Positions 10,036-18,427 of a DNA stretch of 64,000 nucleotides are shown here, one piece after another. Location: positions 310,001 to 374,000 of the forward strand of contig NZ_LR733519.1 of the NCBI RefSeq assembly GCF_902506145.1. The letters are read 5' to 3'. This DNA is from Burkholderia sp. 8Y. GTDB lineage: Bacteria; Pseudomonadota; Gammaproteobacteria; Burkholderiales; Burkholderiaceae. The position numbers were made by a program, and so were the translations under genes. How positions within the stretch are numbered: position 1 is the stretch's first letter; the number at the start of each line of letters is the position of its first letter. A model generated the notes under the pieces. That model did no database searches. It was not told the origin of the DNA and saw nothing but the letters and a program-made list of their open reading frames with translations.

Positions 10036-10181
10036 GGCTTTCTCTCAGTATCTATTTTGTATGTAGACACAGTATGCCCTTGAGACTGCTGAGGCAAAAA
10101 GCCGCGCAAACGATCTCCGTAAGTTAATTGTTTGCATTGCCCGCTGAAAGCGATTAAGAAAGCTTGAGCAAATTTTGCATG

Positions 10182-10212
10182 ACATTCGTTCGCTTTTATG
10201 GCGAACGAATGT
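10182..10212. repeat. Perfect 12-bp inverted repeat
   Basis: ACATTCGTTCGC (10182-10193) and GCGAACGAATGT (10201-10212) are exact reverse complements around a 7-nt spacer. It lies 147 bp upstream of the sigma-54 activator start and 98 bp after the CHA aldolase stop, both on the minus strand. It could be an operator or enhancer for the activator gene, or a transcription end for the aromatic operon. Confidence 0.7.
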
Positions 10213-10309
10213 TCTATTGCGCGAGAGGCGCGTCATTGCAGGGCCGCAGGGCCTTAGGAGACAGGGCGCTTTTACTTGTTTGTTTTTATTGGCGCGGGCA
10301 GGACGCCGC

Positions 10310-10978
10310 TTAACCCTTCATCGCCCGTTCGAGTTGGCCGGGAACCCACGCGCGGTCGAACGCGCCTTCGAGAATGGAACGCAACGCCTGCGCTTCCTTC
10401 AGTTCTTGCGCGCGCGCGCCTTTGAGCACGTCGGCTGCATCGGCTTGCGCGATGGCGAGCACGCCGTCCTCGTCGCCGACGACGATATCGCCCGGATGAA
10501 CCACCATGCCGCCGACGGAAACCGGCACGTTGATCTCGCCCGGGCCGTTCTTATACGGGCCGCGATGCGTCACGCCGCGCGCATAGACCGGAAAATCGCG
10601 GGCGCGCAGCGACGCCACATCGCGGATCGCGCCGTCGATCACGAGGCCCTTGAGGCCGATGCTCTCGGCGTAGCTCGCCATGATGTCGCCCATGAGCGCC
10701 TGATGCAGGTCGCCGCCGCCGTCGATCACGAGCACGTCGCCGGGTCGGCAGAAATCGAACGCCAGGTGAATGGCGAGGTTGTCGCCGGGGCGCGTGCGTA
10801 CGGTGACCGCGGTGCCCGCCATCGCTTTGGGCCGATGATAAGGCGTGAGGCCGATCGCGCCCGACGCGCGCGCCATGTTGTCCGACAAGAGCGATACGGC
10901 AAGTGAGCCGAGCGCGTCGAGCAATTCGGCGCTCGCTTGCGCAGCGGACGGATTGTGCCGCCATCCGGGAGCATTCAT
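10310..10978 (-). CDS. 4-carboxy-4-hydroxy-2-oxoadipate (CHA) aldolase / oxaloacetate decarboxylase, RraA fold
   Basis: 222 residues of the RraA-like/HMG aldolase family. Diagnostic segments are RPGDNLAIHLAFDFCRPGDVLVIDGGG, GLVIDGAIRDVASL (the R and D that bind substrate and metal), HPGDIVVGDEDGVL and the C-terminal ALRSILEGAF. The enzyme splits CHA into pyruvate and oxaloacetate, the last step of gallate and protocatechuate 4,5-cleavage. Its start overlaps the hydratase stop by 4 bp (ATGA) with AAGGAG upstream, so the two are translationally coupled. That context supports CHA over a generic RraA role. Confidence 0.88.
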   Translation of the reverse strand: MNAPGWRHNPSAAQASAELLDALGSLAVSLLSDNMARASGAIGLTPYHRPKAMAGTAVTVRTRPGDNLAIHLAFDFCRPGDVLVIDGGGDLHQALMGDIMASYAESIGLKGLVIDGAIRDVASLRARDFPVYARGVTHRGPYKNGPGEINVPVSVGGMVVHPGDIVVGDEDGVLAIAQADAADVLKGARAQELKEAQALRSILEGAFDRAWVPGQLERAMKG

Positions 10979-12015
10979 GGTGCGACTCCTTGGGTTGAAG
11001 TGTTGCGTTCGAGCCGTGCGCCGAGGCGCGGATAAACGGCGCGCGCATTGCCTTCGAAGATGCGCTGCCTGTCGTCGTCGGCAAGCCAGGTAATGCCGTC
11101 GATATAGCGGCGGGTATCGTCGAAGTGATGGCCCGTCTCGGGATCGATGCCTTGCACCGCACCGATCGTTTCTGACGCGAAGAGAATGTTCTTCGCCGGT
11201 ATGACGCGCGCGAGCAGTTCCGCGCCGGGCTGGTGATAGACGCAGGTATCGAAGAAAACGTTATTCAGCAGATAGTCGGACAGAAGCGGACGCTTCATGT
11301 CCTGCGCGAGACCGCGATACCGTCCCCAGTGATAGGGAACCGCGCCGCCGCCGTGGGGAATCACGAGCTTGAGCGTCGGGAAATCGGCGAACAGGTCGCC
11401 CGCGAGCAACTGCATGAACACGGAGGTGTCGCCGTTGATGTAATGCGCGCCGGTGGCGTGAAAGTTCGGATTGCACGACGACGACACATGGATCATCGCG
11501 GGCACGTCCAATTCGACGAGAGCTTCGTAGAGCGGATACCAATGGCGGTCGGTCATCGGCGGGCCGGACCAGTGACCACCCGACGGGTCCGGATTCAGAT
11601 TGCAGCCGATGAAGCCCAGCTCTTCGACGCAGCGCCGCAATTCGGGGATGCAGTTCTTCGGATCGACGCCCGGAGCTTGCGGCAACTGACATACGCCGAT
11701 GAAATTCTGCGGAAACAAGTCCACGACGCGATGAATCAGGTCATTGCATTCGCTCGACCATAGTGCGTTGGCGTTCGCATCGCCGAGATGATGGCCCATG
11801 CCGGCGGCACGCGGCGAGAAGATCGTCAGATCGATGCCGCGCTCCTGCTGCACGCGCAGTTGCGCATTGCCGATGGTGTCGCGAATCTGGTCGTCGCTGA
11901 TATGCGGGCGGGGCGGCACCGGCGTGCCGTCGGCGAGCGCCTGAATCTGGCGCGTGCGCCACGCCTCATGTTCCGGCGGTGAAGTCGTGTAGTGGCCGTG
12001 ACAGTCGATAATCAT
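10975..12015 (-). CDS. ligJ: 4-oxalomesaconate hydratase (amidohydrolase family)
   Basis: 346 residues beginning MIIDCHGHYTTSPPEHEAW, the known opening of LigJ-type hydratases. It is a metal-dependent amidohydrolase-fold enzyme: HGHY near the N-terminus, MIHVSSS with a metal His, VIPHGGGAVPYHWGRYRG, and the active-site segment before FASETIGAVQ. It hydrates 4-oxalomesaconate to CHA, feeding the aldolase encoded next. An earlier GTG at 12045 would overlap the MFS gene and adds residues not in the family. The site before 12015 is weak, so translation may be coupled to the upstream MFS gene, which ends 26 bp earlier. Confidence 0.9.
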   Translation of the reverse strand: MIIDCHGHYTTSPPEHEAWRTRQIQALADGTPVPPRPHISDDQIRDTIGNAQLRVQQERGIDLTIFSPRAAGMGHHLGDANANALWSSECNDLIHRVVDLFPQNFIGVCQLPQAPGVDPKNCIPELRRCVEELGFIGCNLNPDPSGGHWSGPPMTDRHWYPLYEALVELDVPAMIHVSSSCNPNFHATGAHYINGDTSVFMQLLAGDLFADFPTLKLVIPHGGGAVPYHWGRYRGLAQDMKRPLLSDYLLNNVFFDTCVYHQPGAELLARVIPAKNILFASETIGAVQGIDPETGHHFDDTRRYIDGITWLADDDRQRIFEGNARAVYPRLGARLERNTSTQGVAP

Positions 12016-12041
12016 GAATGGCTCGCGTAAGTATCGTTGAT

Positions 12042-13400
12042 TCACAGCGAATGCTTGGCGCTGCGGCGCGTGTCGCCGGTGCGTTCATCGACCGCTTCAT
12101 CGTCGGCGGGACGCACGCGCATGACGAGCGCGATGATCGTCGCGATCACGAGGAAGGCTGCGATGGTCACGAGCGCGAGCTTGAAACTGCCGGTCGCGCT
12201 GCGCACGAGGCCGATGCTCCACGGCCCGACGAGCCCGCCGAACTGCGCGATGGTGTTGATGAGCGCAATGGTCGCGGCACCCGCCGCGCCCGTGCGGAAC
12301 GAGGCCGCGAGGCTCCAGAACAGCGGATTGCCCGCGTAGATGAAGAGGCCGGTGACGCACAACAGCGCATAAGCGATGACAGGCGAGGGCGCGTAGGCGC
12401 TCGCGGCAATCGCAACGGCGCTCATGCCATACACGAATGCGAGGTGCTTCTTGCGATCGCCCGTGCGGTCAGAGCTGCGGCTGATGATGAACGTGCCCAG
12501 CACGCCGAGCAGAGGCGGCGCGGCGGACAGAAAGCCCACTTCGATATTGCTGAGATGTCCGAGGCTCTTGACGATTTGCGGCAGCCACAGGAAGAGCCCG
12601 TAGATGCCCACGAGCGCGCATCCGAAAAGGCATGCAAGGCTCCAGACGCGGATATCGCCGGCCACGCGCCACATCGAAACGTGCGTGTCGCCGCCGAGTT
12701 GCTTGCGTTCTTCCTGAAGCGTGCTTTCCAGCCATTGCTTTTCTTCGGTGGTGAGCCAGTCCGCATCGGCGGGGCGCTCCTGCATCACTTTCAGCGTGAC
12801 GACGCCGAGCAGGATGGCGGGCACGCCTTCGCAGATGAACATCCATTGCCACCCGGCGAGCCCGAGCACGCCATTGGCATAGGTCATAAGCGCCGTCGAA
12901 ATGGGACCGCCCAATACGGCCGAGAACGAGCCGGCGATGATATAGCCGCCCACTGCACGCGCCCGATAACGCTCGGGAAACCATTTGGTCAGATAGACAG
13001 CCACGCCCGGCAGAAAGCCCGCTTCCATCACGCCGAGCAGAAAGCGCAACGTATAGAAGCTCTTGTCATTGAAAACGAAAGCGGTCGCCGCCGCCACCGC
13101 GCCCCACGTGATGAGAATGCGCGCGATCCATCTTCGCGCGCCCACGCGATGCAGCAGCAAGTTGCTCGGTACTTCCAGCAGCATGTAGCCGACGAAAAAC
13201 ACGCTACCCGCGAAGCCGAATACGGCCGGGCTGAAGTTCAGCGCGTGATTCATGTCGAGCGCCGCGAAGCCGATGTTGATGCGGTCGAGATAATTGAAGA
13301 ACATCATCGCGAACAAGAGCGGCATGAGGCGGCGGTAGACCTTGTGCATCGTGGCCGAAGCGGTCGCGGACGCGATCCCGGATGCGGGCGCTGGGGTCAT
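12042..13400 (-). CDS. MFS transporter, anion:cation symporter type (aromatic acid uptake likely)
   Basis: 452 residues, 12 predicted membrane helices with a central hydrophilic loop. ACS-family marks are FFNYLDRINIGFAAL in helix 1, EVPSNLLLHRVGARRWIARI, and LLGVMEAGFLPGVAVYLTKWFP. The ATG at 13400 has GGAG 6 nt upstream; an ATG four codons earlier lacks one. It lies between a LysR gene and ligJ on the same strand, so a carboxylated aromatic (gallate, protocatechuate or a 4,5-cleavage intermediate) is the probable substrate. That is inferred from context only. Confidence 0.88.
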   Translation of the reverse strand: MTPAPASGIASATASATMHKVYRRLMPLLFAMMFFNYLDRINIGFAALDMNHALNFSPAVFGFAGSVFFVGYMLLEVPSNLLLHRVGARRWIARILITWGAVAAATAFVFNDKSFYTLRFLLGVMEAGFLPGVAVYLTKWFPERYRARAVGGYIIAGSFSAVLGGPISTALMTYANGVLGLAGWQWMFICEGVPAILLGVVTLKVMQERPADADWLTTEEKQWLESTLQEERKQLGGDTHVSMWRVAGDIRVWSLACLFGCALVGIYGLFLWLPQIVKSLGHLSNIEVGFLSAAPPLLGVLGTFIISRSSDRTGDRKKHLAFVYGMSAVAIAASAYAPSPVIAYALLCVTGLFIYAGNPLFWSLAASFRTGAAGAATIALINTIAQFGGLVGPWSIGLVRSATGSFKLALVTIAAFLVIATIIALVMRVRPADDEAVDERTGDTRRSAKHSL

Positions 13401-13546
13401 CGTTGTCTCCATGCGCCGGCTTCGTTGCCGGCGTCTATTCGATGGCTAGTCAATGGGGGGCGAGCGCGAACACATGCGCTCGCCTCACGCGAAGGTCATC
13501 ATAGGGATGCAAGGGCGCGGCCGTCCAAGACGGAATCGGCATGCTT

Positions 13547-13566
13547 CTATAGGCTTTTACTTATAG
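13547..13566. promoter_or_regulatory. Candidate LysR box CTATA-N10-TATAG
   Basis: An interrupted palindrome with arms CTATA (13547-13551) and TATAG (13562-13566) in the 190-bp gap between the LysR gene and the MFS > ligJ > aldolase unit. The spacing and T...A ends fit the loose LTTR pattern. It would be the natural target of the adjacent LysR protein. Confidence 0.4.
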
Positions 13567-13590
13567 CAGCGGTGAAGCTGCGCTGGACGG

Positions 13591-14484
13591 TCAGCGTTGC
13601 GGCTCTGCGAGAGGAAGGCACGCAAGAAAGGCCTGCACGTGAGGCGAGGCGTCAGGGCTTCGAAAGGTCGCCGTGAGCGACGTGATCTGCGCGGCGCCCG
13701 GTCCCGTCAGATGCCGATAGACGACATCCGAGCGGCCGTGCAGCGCCACCGATTCCCCGACATAAGTCACACCCAGGCCGGCCGCGACGAGCGCGATGGC
13801 CGTCTGAATCTCGTAAGCCTCGTGCGCCACGTTGAGCGTGGCGCCCGCGTCGCGATAGAGCGAAGCAATGAAGCGTGGAAACTGCGCGGCAGGGTGCTTC
13901 GGATAAACGATAAGCGGCGTTTGCGCGAGTTCGTCGATGCGGACCGTCTTACGTTCGGCGAGCGGATGGTCGGATGCCAGCACCGCCATCACGCGTTCGT
14001 GCAGCAGCGTGCGCGTAGCGCAGCCGGGACGGTCGGGGGCCTGTCTGCCGATTCCGATATGAATGCGCGCATCGCGAAATGCATCGGCCTGTTCCTCGGT
14101 GAGCATTTCGAAGAGCTTGAGTTCGACCTTCGGATAGGCTGCGTGGAATGCCTTGAGCGCGGGCGGCAGCACGCTGTACATGGCCGAGCGCGTGAAGCCG
14201 ATGGCAAGCCAGCCGTGCGTGCCGGCATCGATGGCGCGCACGCCGAGCGTCGCCTGCTCGCAGCGTTCCAGAATTTGCCGCGCTTCGGTGTAGAAATAAC
14301 TGCCCGCTTCGGTCAGCCGCAACGGCCGGCTGCCCCGATCCACCAACTGGCTGCCGAGACGTTCTTCGAGCGAACGAATCTGCTGTGAAAGCGCGGGCTG
14401 CGCAATATGCAGACGTTCTGCCGCCCGGCTGAAGTTGAGTTCTTCAGCGAGCACGATGAAGCACTGCAATCCCCGAAGATTCAT
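13591..14484 (-). CDS. LysR-family regulator, BenM/CatM-like
   Basis: 297 residues. The N-terminal winged helix reads MNLRGLQCFIVLAEELNFSRAAERL and continues with the recognition helix around QPALSQQIRSLEERLG. The C-terminal effector domain has the periplasmic-binding-protein fold, with AIGFTRSAMYSVLP and GLGVTYVGESVAL. I place the start at 14484 because LTTRs begin directly with this helix and AGGAG lies upstream. The C-terminal motifs resemble the CatM/BenM subgroup that senses aromatic ring-cleavage products. It probably controls the MFS > ligJ > aldolase genes directly downstream on the same strand. Confidence 0.9.
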   Translation of the reverse strand: MNLRGLQCFIVLAEELNFSRAAERLHIAQPALSQQIRSLEERLGSQLVDRGSRPLRLTEAGSYFYTEARQILERCEQATLGVRAIDAGTHGWLAIGFTRSAMYSVLPPALKAFHAAYPKVELKLFEMLTEEQADAFRDARIHIGIGRQAPDRPGCATRTLLHERVMAVLASDHPLAERKTVRIDELAQTPLIVYPKHPAAQFPRFIASLYRDAGATLNVAHEAYEIQTAIALVAAGLGVTYVGESVALHGRSDVVYRHLTGPGAAQITSLTATFRSPDASPHVQAFLACLPLAEPQR

Positions 14485-14604
14485 TGCATGGCGCTCCTGA
14501 CCGCCGGCGTGTTCATGTGAATGACTCGACCGCGGGCGTCCGCCCGATCGGCGGAACATGATAACGAAGCGCGCGGGTCCCGCGCAAAGCGGAGCCGTCT
14601 TGTT

Positions 14605-14913
14605 TTATCTGGCGTTGCCTGCCGCCGCGCCTGCGCGAGCGGTCGCGCCTGCATTCGTCGCCGCGTTGGCCGGGCTTTGACCATTGACCCCGTTCGTCGT
14701 GTTTCCGTAATTCGCTCCGGCGGACGTGGAATTCGAAATGGAATTCGAATAGGCCGGCGACGATTTCGCCGGCTTCGGCTGAAGCGTCTGATTGATGACG
14801 CCTATTTGCCCGAGCTTTTGCGCAGCGGAGCTGTCCGCATGCGATGCCGTGGTGACGCACAAGCCGCCCGCGCCGATCGCGAGCGCAATGGCGGAAGTCA
14901 ACGCTGTTTTCAT
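14605..14913 (-). CDS. Exported Ala/Asn/Ser-rich small protein
   Basis: 102 residues with a signal peptide (MKTALTSAIALAIGAGGLCVTTASHA) preceded by AGGGAG. The mature part is low complexity, rich in A, N, S, T and G, without Cys beyond the leader. No domain is recognised. It is likely a periplasmic or surface protein of unknown role. Confidence 0.65.
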   Translation of the reverse strand: MKTALTSAIALAIGAGGLCVTTASHADSSAAQKLGQIGVINQTLQPKPAKSSPAYSNSISNSTSAGANYGNTTNGVNGQSPANAATNAGATARAGAAAGNAR

Positions 14914-15148
14914 GCTTTCTCCCTGCGGGAACGTGTCGTCCCAAGAGACACCATGGTGCGCGAGAAACGTGCCCGAAGGCAGAGGGGTTTTCGCCTACTG
15001 CCCGAGACGTGCGCCGCAATGCAGACATGCGGCGATATCACGCAGCACCGAAACAGGCAGCTTCGGACGAAAGATCGCCGGTAATCGGTAAGATGTACTA
15101 CGCAGTGTTGATTAACGCTGTCGTTGAACCTGCATGGAGAATCGCAAC

Positions 15149-15370
15149 ATGTTTCCCGAATATCGTGACCTCATCTCTCGCCTCAAGACCGAAGACGCGC
15201 ACTTCTCGAGGCTTTTCGAACGGCACAATGCGCTCGACCACGAGATCCGCAACATGGAAACCGGCGTCACGCCCGCGGATTCGTTTGCCATTGAATCGTT
15301 GAAAAAGGAAAAGCTGCTGCTGAAGGACAAGATGTACGTCGTCTTGCGCAGGGCCGCCGAAGCCGCTTGA
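15149..15370 (+). CDS. YdcH/DUF465 family protein
   Basis: 73 residues starting MFPEYRDLISRLKTEDAHF, nearly the same opening as E. coli YdcH, followed by FERHNALDHEIRNME and KEKLLLKDKMY. The family is a small helical coiled-coil protein of unknown function. I choose 15149, not the ATG at 15134, because GGAG sits 9 nt before it and YdcH proteins start here. It lies 57 bp before the polyphosphate kinase gene and may be co-transcribed. Confidence 0.88.
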   Translation: MFPEYRDLISRLKTEDAHFSRLFERHNALDHEIRNMETGVTPADSFAIESLKKEKLLLKDKMYVVLRRAAEAA

Positions 15371-15427
15371 ACGCGCAAGAGTACGCGCCGCCGCACACGC
15401 TGCACACGCGATATGGAGTAAAAGACT

Positions 15428-16546
15428 TTGAAAAACACACGATCAACCGGGACACAGGCAGGCAAGGCTGCCCAGCGTCAAAAGCAGGAACAGGACGGCG
15501 ATGTGAGCGTCGTCGAACCGTCAGAAGCGATACTCGAACAGGAAACGCAGGACGCAGTGGATACGGCCAATGACCTCATATCCAGCGGCATGGAAGACAT
15601 CCTCACGTATGCCGCGTCGAGCGGCAGCAGCGCAGAAACGAGGCTCGACACGCTGAAGGCCATGATGGGCGGTCTATCGCCGGACGAAGCGGCGACCCTG
15701 CGCGCGTATCTTTTCGAGGCTACGTCGCTCGTCAGCGCGCCGGCGTCGCGCAGGCAGCGGCAGGACGAAGAACTGTCGCCCGGCTGGCGGCATGGCGATT
15801 ATCCGTACAAGCACCTGATGTCGCGCCAGGCGTACGAGAAGCAGAAATATCGGCTACAGGTCGAATTGCTGAAGCTTCAGGCGTGGGTCAGGGAGACCGG
15901 CCAACGCGTCGTCATCCTGTTCGAAGGGCGCGATGCGGCCGGCAAGGGCGGCGCCATCAAACGCTTCATGGAACACCTGAATCCGCGTGGCGCGCGCGTC
16001 GTCGCACTTGAGAAGCCGTCGGAACGCGAAAAGGGGCAATGGTACTTTCAGCGTTACGTCGAGCATCTCCCGACCGCCGGCGAGATCGTGCTATTCGACC
16101 GTTCGTGGTACAACCGCGCGGGCGTCGAGCGCGTGATGGGCTTCTGCACGAACCAGGAGTACGACGCCTTCATGCAACAGGTGCCGGCCTTCGAGCGGCA
16201 TCTGACGCAAAGCGGCATGCACATCATCAAGTTCTGGTTCTCGGTGAGCCGCGCGGAGCAGCGCCGCCGTTTCAAGGAGCGCGAAGTGCATCCGCTCAAG
16301 CAATGGAAACTGAGTCCGGTGGACCTGGCATCGCTCGACAAGTGGGACGACTACACAGCCGCGAAAGAAGCCATGTTCGCGCATACCGATACCGCCGATA
16401 CGCCGTGGACCGTCGTGCGCTCCGATTGCAAGAAGCGGGCGCGTCTCAATGCAATGCGTTATGTGTTGCATCGCCTGCCGTTTGCGAATCGCGACATCCA
16501 GACGATCGGTCCTGTCGATCCGCTGATCGTGGGGCGGGCGTTCTAG
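15428..16546 (+). CDS. ppk2: Polyphosphate kinase 2
   Basis: 372 residues. The first 115 form a polar extension. The PPK2 domain then shows Walker A GRDAAGKGG (167-175), EKPSEREKGQWYFQRYVEHLP, and Walker B with lid FDRSWYNRAGVERVMGF (Asp224), followed by SVSRAEQRRRFKER and SPVDLASLDKWDDYT. The enzyme transfers phosphate between polyphosphate and nucleotides; the single PPK2 domain is typical of the class phosphorylating nucleoside diphosphates. The start is TTG, supported by GGAG 9 nt upstream; no nearer ATG fits. It overlaps the convergent LysR gene by 4 bp. Confidence 0.93.
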   Translation: MKNTRSTGTQAGKAAQRQKQEQDGDVSVVEPSEAILEQETQDAVDTANDLISSGMEDILTYAASSGSSAETRLDTLKAMMGGLSPDEAATLRAYLFEATSLVSAPASRRQRQDEELSPGWRHGDYPYKHLMSRQAYEKQKYRLQVELLKLQAWVRETGQRVVILFEGRDAAGKGGAIKRFMEHLNPRGARVVALEKPSEREKGQWYFQRYVEHLPTAGEIVLFDRSWYNRAGVERVMGFCTNQEYDAFMQQVPAFERHLTQSGMHIIKFWFSVSRAEQRRRFKEREVHPLKQWKLSPVDLASLDKWDDYTAAKEAMFAHTDTADTPWTVVRSDCKKRARLNAMRYVLHRLPFANRDIQTIGPVDPLIVGRAF

Positions 16547-17427
16547 GCGGCGGCTTCCATCAATTGATGCGCAAGCAGGCGCGCATGCGGCGTCAAGGTA
16601 TCGAAATCGCGTGCGCATAGATGCAGGCGGCGCGCGGCCCACGGCTCAGATAACGGCACGATCGCGAGCCCCGGCCGCCGCAACGCCTGCGCCGACACGT
16701 CGGAAAGAATCGCGATGCCGATCCCGGCTTCAATCAGCATCCCGACGCTGTCGAGACTGCGCATATGAATGCGGTAATGCAACTGCCTGCCAAGGCGCGA
16801 CGCGCGCTCGGACAGATGCATTTCCAGCGCGGCATCCGCGAGTCCGACGTACGCTTCGTTCACGATATCCGCGAATGCCACCGCCCGTTGCTGTGCCACG
16901 CGATGCGCGCGGTGCGCGACCACCACGAGCTGATCCTGCGCGATCACGTGTGTCTGAAGGCTCGCGAGATCGGTGATATCGGCCACGATGCCCAAGTCCG
17001 CGCGACCCTCGGCCAGCGCCTGCACGATATCGACGCTCGGCCGTTCGTCGAGGTCGATGGAAAGGTCGGGATGCGCCGCGAGAAAGCGCGCAAGCTGCAT
17101 CGGCAGGAACGCGGCAAGGGCGGCCGTATTCGAAAGCAGCTTGATGCGTCCTTTGAGACCAGTGGCGTAGTGGCGCAACTCTCCCTTCATGTATTCGACC
17201 TGAGCCAGAACCATGCGTGCATGGCGCACGAATGTTTCGCCCGCGGCGGTCGCCTGTACGCCGCGGCGGTTGCGTTCGAGAAGCGGTGCGCCGAGCGCCG
17301 CTTCCATTCCCGCGATGCGTTCGCTCGCCGACGCCAGCGCAAGATGCATGGCCTGTGCGCCCGCCGTGATGCTGCCGCGCTCAAGCACGGTCAGAAAGAG
17401 CCTCATGTCGATGAGATCGAACCGCAT
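16543..17427 (-). CDS. LysR-family regulator of the divergent TSUP gene (inferred)
   Basis: 294 residues. The N-terminal winged helix (IDMRLFLTVLERGSITAGAQAMHLALASASERI) is followed by an effector-binding domain with GRIKLLSNTAALAAFLP and the GIGIAILSDVSAQAL strand. GAAGG precedes the ATG by 6 nt. It is divergent from the TauE/SafE-type exporter gene across 81 bp, the usual arrangement for an LTTR and its target. The ligand is unknown; an organic sulfonate or small anion would fit the neighbour. Confidence 0.88.
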   Translation of the reverse strand: MRFDLIDMRLFLTVLERGSITAGAQAMHLALASASERIAGMEAALGAPLLERNRRGVQATAAGETFVRHARMVLAQVEYMKGELRHYATGLKGRIKLLSNTAALAAFLPMQLARFLAAHPDLSIDLDERPSVDIVQALAEGRADLGIVADITDLASLQTHVIAQDQLVVVAHRAHRVAQQRAVAFADIVNEAYVGLADAALEMHLSERASRLGRQLHYRIHMRSLDSVGMLIEAGIGIAILSDVSAQALRRPGLAIVPLSEPWAARRLHLCARDFDTLTPHARLLAHQLMEAAA

Positions 17428-17434
17428 GCCATGC

Positions 17435-17451
17435 CTTCGGTCTCGCCGAAG
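17435..17451. promoter_or_regulatory. Palindrome in the LysR/TSUP divergent promoter
   Basis: CTTCGG-TCTCG-CCGAAG contains the T-N11-A core of LysR boxes (T17437 to A17449). It overlaps the ribosome-binding region of the LysR gene, a position suited to autorepression as well as control of the exporter gene. Confidence 0.4.
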
Positions 17452-17508
17452 CCTCGCATTGGAAATGCCAGATTGTAAGCGCGCAGGCGGCCCGCTACGA
17501 TTGGCCGC

Positions 17509-18276
17509 ATGGAACCTCTCATCGTTGTGACGGGCGCGGGTCTGGTCGCGGGCGCCATGAACGCGCTCGCGGGCGGCGGTTCGTTCGTGAGCCTGCCGGC
17601 GCTGATTGCAGCCGGTTTGCCACCGGTTCAGGCGAATGCTTCGTCGACCGTGGCGCTCTTTCCGGGCGGCGTCGTGAGCGCGTGGGCCTATCGCGACGGC
17701 CTGAGTCCGGTCGGTCCCGTGTCGATACGCGCGATGCTCGTCATCACCGTGATCGGCGGGCTGATCGGCGCGGCGTTGTTGTTGTCCACGTCGTCATCCA
17801 CATTCTCGTTTCTGTTGCCGTGGCTCATGCTATGCGCGAGCTTGGCCCTCGCATTCGGCCGCAGGATCGGCGAAGCGTTACGGCAACGGTGGCGGATCGG
17901 CGCGCCGGCGGTCCTCGCGATCCAGTTGGCGCTTGGCGTCTATGGCGGCTATTTTGGCGGAGCCGTGGGCATCATGATGATGGCCGTCTGGGGGCTGCTC
18001 GATACGCGCGATCTCAAGAGCCTCAATGCGCCCCGTACGTTACTGGTCAGCGCGGCGAACTCGGTCGCCGTATTGACGTTCGCGCTCGCGCATGCGGTGC
18101 GCTGGCCGGAAACCTTCGCGATGCTCGTCGCGGCCATGGCGGGCGGATATGGCGGCGCGCAGCTCGGTCGCCGCATGCCGCCCGGCGCGATCCGGATCGG
18201 TACGTTGATTCTGAGCACGGGCATCACGATCGCATTCTTTGCGCGAACCTATGGGCCGATGTTTTGGCATCGGTGA
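17509..18276 (+). CDS. TSUP (TauE/SafE) family anion exporter
   Basis: 255 residues with about 8 membrane helices. The N-terminal half carries GALVAGAMNALAGGGSFVSLPALIAAGLPPVQANASSTVAL-type features (seen as MNALAGGGSFVSLPAL and QANASSTVAL), and the second half repeats the pattern with GGYFGGAVGIMMMAVWG and NAPRTLLVSAANSVAV. This internal duplication is the family hallmark. Members export sulfite, sulfoacetate or related organic anions. It is controlled, by position, by the divergent LysR gene. Confidence 0.88.
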   Translation: MEPLIVVTGAGLVAGAMNALAGGGSFVSLPALIAAGLPPVQANASSTVALFPGGVVSAWAYRDGLSPVGPVSIRAMLVITVIGGLIGAALLLSTSSSTFSFLLPWLMLCASLALAFGRRIGEALRQRWRIGAPAVLAIQLALGVYGGYFGGAVGIMMMAVWGLLDTRDLKSLNAPRTLLVSAANSVAVLTFALAHAVRWPETFAMLVAAMAGGYGGAQLGRRMPPGAIRIGTLILSTGITIAFFARTYGPMFWHR

Positions 18277-18427
18277 CACGCTTGTCCTGCTCATGAAAAC
18301 GTCATGATTTCCGCATTGCTGGAGACGATCGGCGCGCTATCGGTGCTCGTAAGCGTGGCGGCGAAGATCGCGTGGGCGCGCGAACAGCGGGAAGAATCGG
18401 CGCATGCCGATTCTGTCCGCGCAGGCT

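Noticed and set aside
10045-10236. Minus-strand 63-codon frame in the activator promoter region
   Set aside because: Composition is not protein-like (many Arg/Ser), no ribosome-binding site, and it overlaps the inverted repeat.
12018-13676. 552-codon plus-strand frame antisense to the MFS gene
   Set aside because: It is rich in Arg, His, Glu and Asp with no domain, the usual antisense shadow of a high-GC membrane protein; the MFS frame is clearly real.
14485-14559. Longer N-terminus for the BenM-like LysR protein
   Set aside because: LTTRs begin at the MNLRGLQ helix; the extra 25 residues are low complexity and the internal ATG has AGGAG upstream.
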